Assembly (NCBI RefSeq): GCF_003591515.1 | Contig: NZ_QZCG01000002.1 | Coordinates: forward strand, 124,001-188,000 | Length of the DNA: 64,000 nucleotides | Reading direction: 5' to 3' | From: Paracoccus onubensis | GTDB lineage: Bacteria > Pseudomonadota > Alphaproteobacteria > Rhodobacterales > Rhodobacteraceae | Shown: positions 62,354-64,000 of the stretch, piece by piece | Layout: the number at the start of each line of letters is the position of its first letter | Numbering within the stretch: position 1 is the first letter of the stretch | Program-made: the position numbers and the translations under genes | The notes under the pieces: model-generated | Databases searched by the model: none | What the model was told of the DNA's origin: nothing | What the model saw: only the letters and a program-made list of their open reading frames with translations

Positions 62354-62589
62354 AAAACAAACTTGGCGACCTCAATAATCACCTGTTTGCGCAGCTCGAG
62401 CGTCTGTCGGAAGAGCAGATGTCCGGAGAGCAGATCGAGCAGGAAGTCAAACGGACCGAAGCCATTGTCTCAGTCGCTGATCAGATCGTTGGCAATGCAG
62501 AACTCCAGCTGAAGGCGGCGAAGCTCTTCGCGGAGCATGGCCAGGCCGTATTGCCAATGCTGCCGAAGATCGGAAAGTCCGACGCATGA
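62350..62589 (+). CDS. Conserved phage early protein
   Basis: 79 residues. MKNKLGDLNNHLFAQLERLSEEQMSGEQIEQEVKRTEAI is a recurrent start in prophages. Helical, coiled-coil-like. Function unknown. Confidence 0.72.
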   Translation: MKNKLGDLNNHLFAQLERLSEEQMSGEQIEQEVKRTEAIVSVADQIVGNAELQLKAAKLFAEHGQAVLPMLPKIGKSDA

Positions 62590-63230
62590 AGGGCCGCGCG
62601 ATCACGTATCATGCCGATGAACTGGCGTGGATCGAGGCGCGCAAGGAAATGCCCCGCCGCGAGCTGCATCAGCTTTTCTGCGCGCGGTTTGAGCGTGACG
62701 ATGTTTCATTCACCAACCTGAAAGCGCTTTGCAAGCGGAAGGGCTGGATGACCGGCAGGACCGGCCGCTACGAACCGGGGCGCGAACCTGAAAACAAGGG
62801 CAAGAAGATGCCCTATAATCCGAACAGCGCCCGCACCCAGTTCAAGAAGGGCAATCTGCCGAACAATTATCGCGGTCCCGGTCATGAGCGCATCGACAGC
62901 AAGGATGGCTACGTGATCATGATCGTCGAGGAAACCAATCCCTGGACGGGCGCCGATACCCGACCGGTGCATAAGCATCGATATCTTTGGGAAAAGGTAA
63001 ACGGTCCCGTCCCCGAAGGCCACGTTCTGAAATGCCTCGACGGCGACAAAACCAATTGTGACCCATCGAACTGGGAGCTTGTGCCGCAAGGTATGCTGCC
63101 GCGGCTAAACGGCCGTTGGACCGGCTTGAAATATGATTCCGCGCCCGAGGAGCTGAAGCCAACGCTGATGGCCATCGCAAAAGTCAGGCATGCGGCGCAT
63201 GAAGTAAAGCGGGGGCGGAAGAAAGCATGA
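62586..63230 (+). CDS. HNH endonuclease, early region
   Basis: 214 residues. N-terminal helix-turn-helix-like region (PRRELHQLFCARFERDDVSFTNLKALCKRKGW), then an HNH core: VHKHRYLWEKVNGPVPEGHVLKCLDGDKTNCDPSNWELV. Members act as homing or host-DNA nucleases. ATGA overlap. Confidence 0.9.
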   Translation: MKGRAITYHADELAWIEARKEMPRRELHQLFCARFERDDVSFTNLKALCKRKGWMTGRTGRYEPGREPENKGKKMPYNPNSARTQFKKGNLPNNYRGPGHERIDSKDGYVIMIVEETNPWTGADTRPVHKHRYLWEKVNGPVPEGHVLKCLDGDKTNCDPSNWELVPQGMLPRLNGRWTGLKYDSAPEELKPTLMAIAKVRHAAHEVKRGRKKA

Positions 63231-63940
63231 CGCGGGCCCCATCCACGAAACCCCTATTTCGTGCCATCAGCGGCAAGTCCTCGAGGCAGGCCGGAGCATC
63301 TTCGATGTTCGATGATCTGCCGGAACAGCGCCGGCCGCAGGCGGACACGCGGCGGGACGATGATTTCTATCCCACCGGTCAGCCCGAGGCGATCCGAGCG
63401 CTTATTGCCTATGACGGCGAGCGCATCCGCGAATCCGGGATCGTTTGGGAACCGGCATGCGGGGATGGCGCCATGGTCCGGGAGATCCGCGCGATGGGCA
63501 TCGGTTGCCTTGCCTCTGACCTGATCGACCGAGGCTGTCCCGACAGCTGGATCGCTAATTATTATAATTACACGGGCAGCCCAGCTCGCGCGATCATCAC
63601 CAACCCGCCTTATTGCGAAATCAACGCCCGTGACGGTAAAGGCCGATGGTTGCGTCACACGTTGAATATGAAGGCCTGGGACTATCTCGCACTGCTGTTG
63701 TCCTGGGACTGGCCGGCGGCGCGTGCGAATGGCCTGGGCGAGCTGCTGGACACACATCCATTCAGCCACTGCTATCTGATGCGCTGGAAGCTGGATTTCA
63801 CCGGCGAAGGCAGTCCGCCCCAGCGTAACGCCTGGTTCGTCTGGGACAAGCGCGATCCGCGTGGCCGTTCGCATCCGCGGCAATATCCCGATTTCCGGTG
63901 GATGGACCGCATCGATGCGCGACAGGAGGTGATGTTCTGA
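63227..63940 (+). CDS. Phage N6-adenine DNA methyltransferase-like protein
   Basis: 237 residues. AdoMet motif I WEPACGDGAMVREIRAMG, motif IV NPPY (ITNPPYCEINA), and a C-terminal WFVWDKRD strand as in phage adenine methyltransferases. It would mark phage DNA against restriction. ATGA overlap with HNH. Confidence 0.85.
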   Translation: MTRAPSTKPLFRAISGKSSRQAGASSMFDDLPEQRRPQADTRRDDDFYPTGQPEAIRALIAYDGERIRESGIVWEPACGDGAMVREIRAMGIGCLASDLIDRGCPDSWIANYYNYTGSPARAIITNPPYCEINARDGKGRWLRHTLNMKAWDYLALLLSWDWPAARANGLGELLDTHPFSHCYLMRWKLDFTGEGSPPQRNAWFVWDKRDPRGRSHPRQYPDFRWMDRIDARQEVMF

Positions 63941-64000
63941 TGGCTCGGGCCGACCTGACATTTGCACCGCGGCTACTGCCGTCGCCGCAGGCTGCTGCAT
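63940..64000 (+). CDS. Next early gene, 5' end only
   Basis: ATG at 63940 shares its first base with the previous stop (TGATG). MARADLTFAPRLLPSPQAAA is visible, and the gene runs out of the window. Confidence 0.5.
   Translation, partial: MARADLTFAPRLLPSPQAAA

Noticed and set aside
25396..64000. CRISPR array anywhere in the prophage
   Set aside because: Repeats seen (terminators, GGGCTTGA boxes, operators) lack regular spacing of 28-40 base units with spacers.

Overview
The window reads as high-GC alphaproteobacterial chromosome, most likely Rhodobacterales and Paracoccus-like. That placement is inferred from the protein families, the Leu-tRNA, a GTTC-N7-GTTC LexA box and a GTA-like phage tail module; no species is claimed. 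It splits at about 25.3 kb into host chromosome on the left and one large prophage on the right, whose far end lies outside the window.

Host part (1-25.3 kb). A partial TetR-type regulator is followed by a TetR/AHSA1/PhnB-like operon with an 18-bp palindromic operator. Next come a deoxynucleoside catabolism operon (deoC, two-domain ALDH16-type aldehyde dehydrogenase, HAD hydrolase), gltX, a zincin-like metallopeptidase with a PfkB sugar kinase, tRNA-Leu(CAG), an NDUFA9-like NAD-binding protein with uppP, and the glutamate synthase genes gltD and gltB with an exported protein between them. mtgA, a glutathione transferase, queG, nadE and a long exported MORN-repeat protein follow. The host part ends in a decayed IS630 transposase.

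Prionounced junction (25.29-25.33 kb). A short stretch matches the 3' end of a tRNA gene on the minus strand (CTCTCGGGTGCGCCA plus downstream bases). I read it as one attachment site of the prophage. The intact tRNA and the integrase would then lie beyond base 64000.

Prophage (25.3-64 kb and beyond). An HK97-type siphophage. CI-like (plus) and Cro-like (minus) repressor genes diverge at 59.31-59.40 kb around a 20-bp operator, and an exact reverse-complement copy of it sits at the rightward early promoter. Leftward from cro run small early genes, a two-repeat Myb-like DNA-binding protein, a zinc/Toprim primase, an SF3 helicase, a cluster of GGGCTTGA boxes, an HNH nuclease, terminase, portal, ClpP-like protease, capsid, head-tail connectors, tail tube, a tail chaperone with a probable -1 frameshift, a tape measure with an embedded muramidase-like domain, tail tip, an SGNH-hydrolase tail fibre, and lysis genes. 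Rightward early genes are short proteins of unknown role, an HNH endonuclease and a DNA methyltransferase.

The end beyond the lysis genes and several inserts carry accessory (moron) cargo: a DprA-like plus phosphoribosyltransferase pair resembling the ShosTA defence system, a putative Acb2/Tad1-type anti-CBASS/anti-Thoeris sponge between two identical terminators, HicAB, a counter-strand secreted small protein, and an SRAP (HMCES/YedK)-containing four-gene operon under a near-perfect SOS box. The accessory arm ends in three stacked terminators next to the attachment site. The prophage thus appears to carry both anti-phage and anti-defence functions plus a DNA-damage-responsive cassette.
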